Assembly: GCA_040752275.1 (NCBI GenBank)
Contig: JBFMFH010000127.1
Span: 1 to 64,000, forward strand
Direction of reading: 5' to 3'
DNA: 64,000 bases
DNA from: JBFMFH01 sp040752275
GTDB taxonomy: Bacteria; Acidobacteriota; Vicinamibacteria; Vicinamibacterales; JAKQTR01
The position numbers and the translations under genes were made by a program. Positions within the stretch are counted from its first letter, which is position 1. Every line of letters begins with the position of its first letter. Below, piece after piece: positions 63,517 to 64,000 of the stretch. The notes under the pieces are model-generated. The model worked only from the letters and a program-made list of their open reading frames with translations. It did not search any database and was not told the origin of the DNA.

Positions 63517-63900
63517 ATGCATATCATCGGCATCGGTCTCGACGCCACTGACATTCCTCGCATCGAGAACGCGATTGCGCGCTACGGGGACCGGTTCCTT
63601 CGGCGCGTGTTCACCGACGCGGAGATTGCCTACTGTGCGGGCAAGTACCGCCCGGGCCAGCACTACGCGGGTCGCTTTGCGGCCAAGGAAGCGGCGATGA
63701 AGGCGCTCGGCACCGGCCACACCCAGGGCGTGCTCTGGAAGGACATCGAAGTCGTCCGCGGCGGGGGCCCACCACGCATCCGGTTTCGGGGCGGGGCACT
63801 GCGGCGCTTCGAATGCCTGGGGGCCACCTCTTCGCTCCTCTCGATCACGCATTCCGAGACGCTCGCACTGGCGCAGGTGCTGCTGCAGCGGGGCGCCTGA
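63517..63900 (+). CDS. acpS: holo-[acyl-carrier-protein] synthase
   Basis: 127 residues. It attaches 4'-phosphopantetheine to acyl carrier protein. IIGIGLDATDIPRIENAI holds the Mg-binding Asp9; FAAKEAAMKALGTG the second acid and substrate Lys. The C-terminus SSLLSITHSETLALAQVLL is typical. Full length for the family. A hairpin follows the stop. Confidence 0.93.
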   Translation: MHIIGIGLDATDIPRIENAIARYGDRFLRRVFTDAEIAYCAGKYRPGQHYAGRFAAKEAAMKALGTGHTQGVLWKDIEVVRGGGPPRIRFRGGALRRFECLGATSSLLSITHSETLALAQVLLQRGA

Positions 63901-63905
63901 AGGGA

Positions 63906-63930
63906 GCGCGGCGGGTCGCCGCGCGTTTCC
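63906..63930 (+). terminator. terminator-like hairpin after acpS
   Basis: GCGCGGCG-GGT-CGCCGCGC, 8-bp perfect stem with a 3-base loop, followed by GTTTCC. A weak intrinsic terminator placed 6 bases after the acpS stop. Confidence 0.6.
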
Positions 63931-64000
63931 TCGTAACCGCCCGCACGTCGCGGGATCCTGCAGCCGGGCCGGAAGGCACGGCCAGAAGGCCCGCGCCGAC

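Overview
The window is GC-rich, densely coding bacterial chromosome. The gene content suggests Acidobacteriota, probably a Vicinamibacteria-like lineage: large exported Asp-box (sortilin-like) proteins, exported S9, M14 and M19 peptidases, a HEAT-repeat cyclophilin, many GTG/TTG starts and several start codons that sit 6-8 bases after a -10 box. The assignment is inferred from gene content; there is no rRNA or other taxonomic marker here.

Layout. (1) Bases 1-12,500 are an accessory, rearranged region. It holds a nucleoside-transporter-like MFS gene and a truncated duplicate of it, a PIN/RHH toxin-antitoxin pair, a large Asp-box protein, an exported S9 peptidase, an RHH-antitoxin/AbiEii-type pair, a second nucleotidyltransferase module and a small orphan protein. 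Between them lie four gene fragments: MFS, DinB, a glycyl-radical enzyme and a PIN domain. Two of the fragments abut the stop codons of intact genes. (2) Bases 12,500-20,300 (minus strand) carry a translationally coupled GntR regulator, activase and glycyl-radical-enzyme operon, then an M19 dipeptidase and a sugar isomerase/oxidoreductase pair. (3) Bases 20,400-30,100 (minus strand) hold a membrane spermidine-synthase-like protein, a double GNAT protein, a small membrane protein, an M14 carboxypeptidase, a HEAT-cyclophilin and a MenC-type enolase. (4) Bases 30,160-37,400 (plus strand) run from a deoxynucleoside kinase through accD, folC and two sugar-nucleotide epimerases to a fused prenol-kinase/DUF92 protein and a UbiA prenyltransferase. 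(5) Bases 37,400-49,250 are mixed housekeeping: htpX, an M20 peptidase, an RlmI-like methyltransferase, rpiB-glyA, dinG, a TPR protein, yggS-divIVA and hutI. (6) Bases 49,350-63,900 are core genes: lepB-lepA, a GT2 glycosyltransferase, larB, mutS2-dnaG-rpoD, a CAU tRNA, a zinc-ribbon protein, a ribonuclease H, pgeF and acpS.

Most striking is a set of short tandem arrays with a 7-base unit in at least eleven intergenic gaps or gene ends. Unit sequences differ (GGGATTC, CTGTCGC, CTACTGT, CCGGGGA-like) but the period stays at seven. Four or more of the GGGATTC arrays have the G3-N4 spacing of potential G-quadruplexes. One array forms the N-terminus of FolC and another the C-terminus of the M20 peptidase. 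The second theme is gene debris in the first 12.5 kb, which suggests repeated insertion and deletion next to toxin-antitoxin modules.
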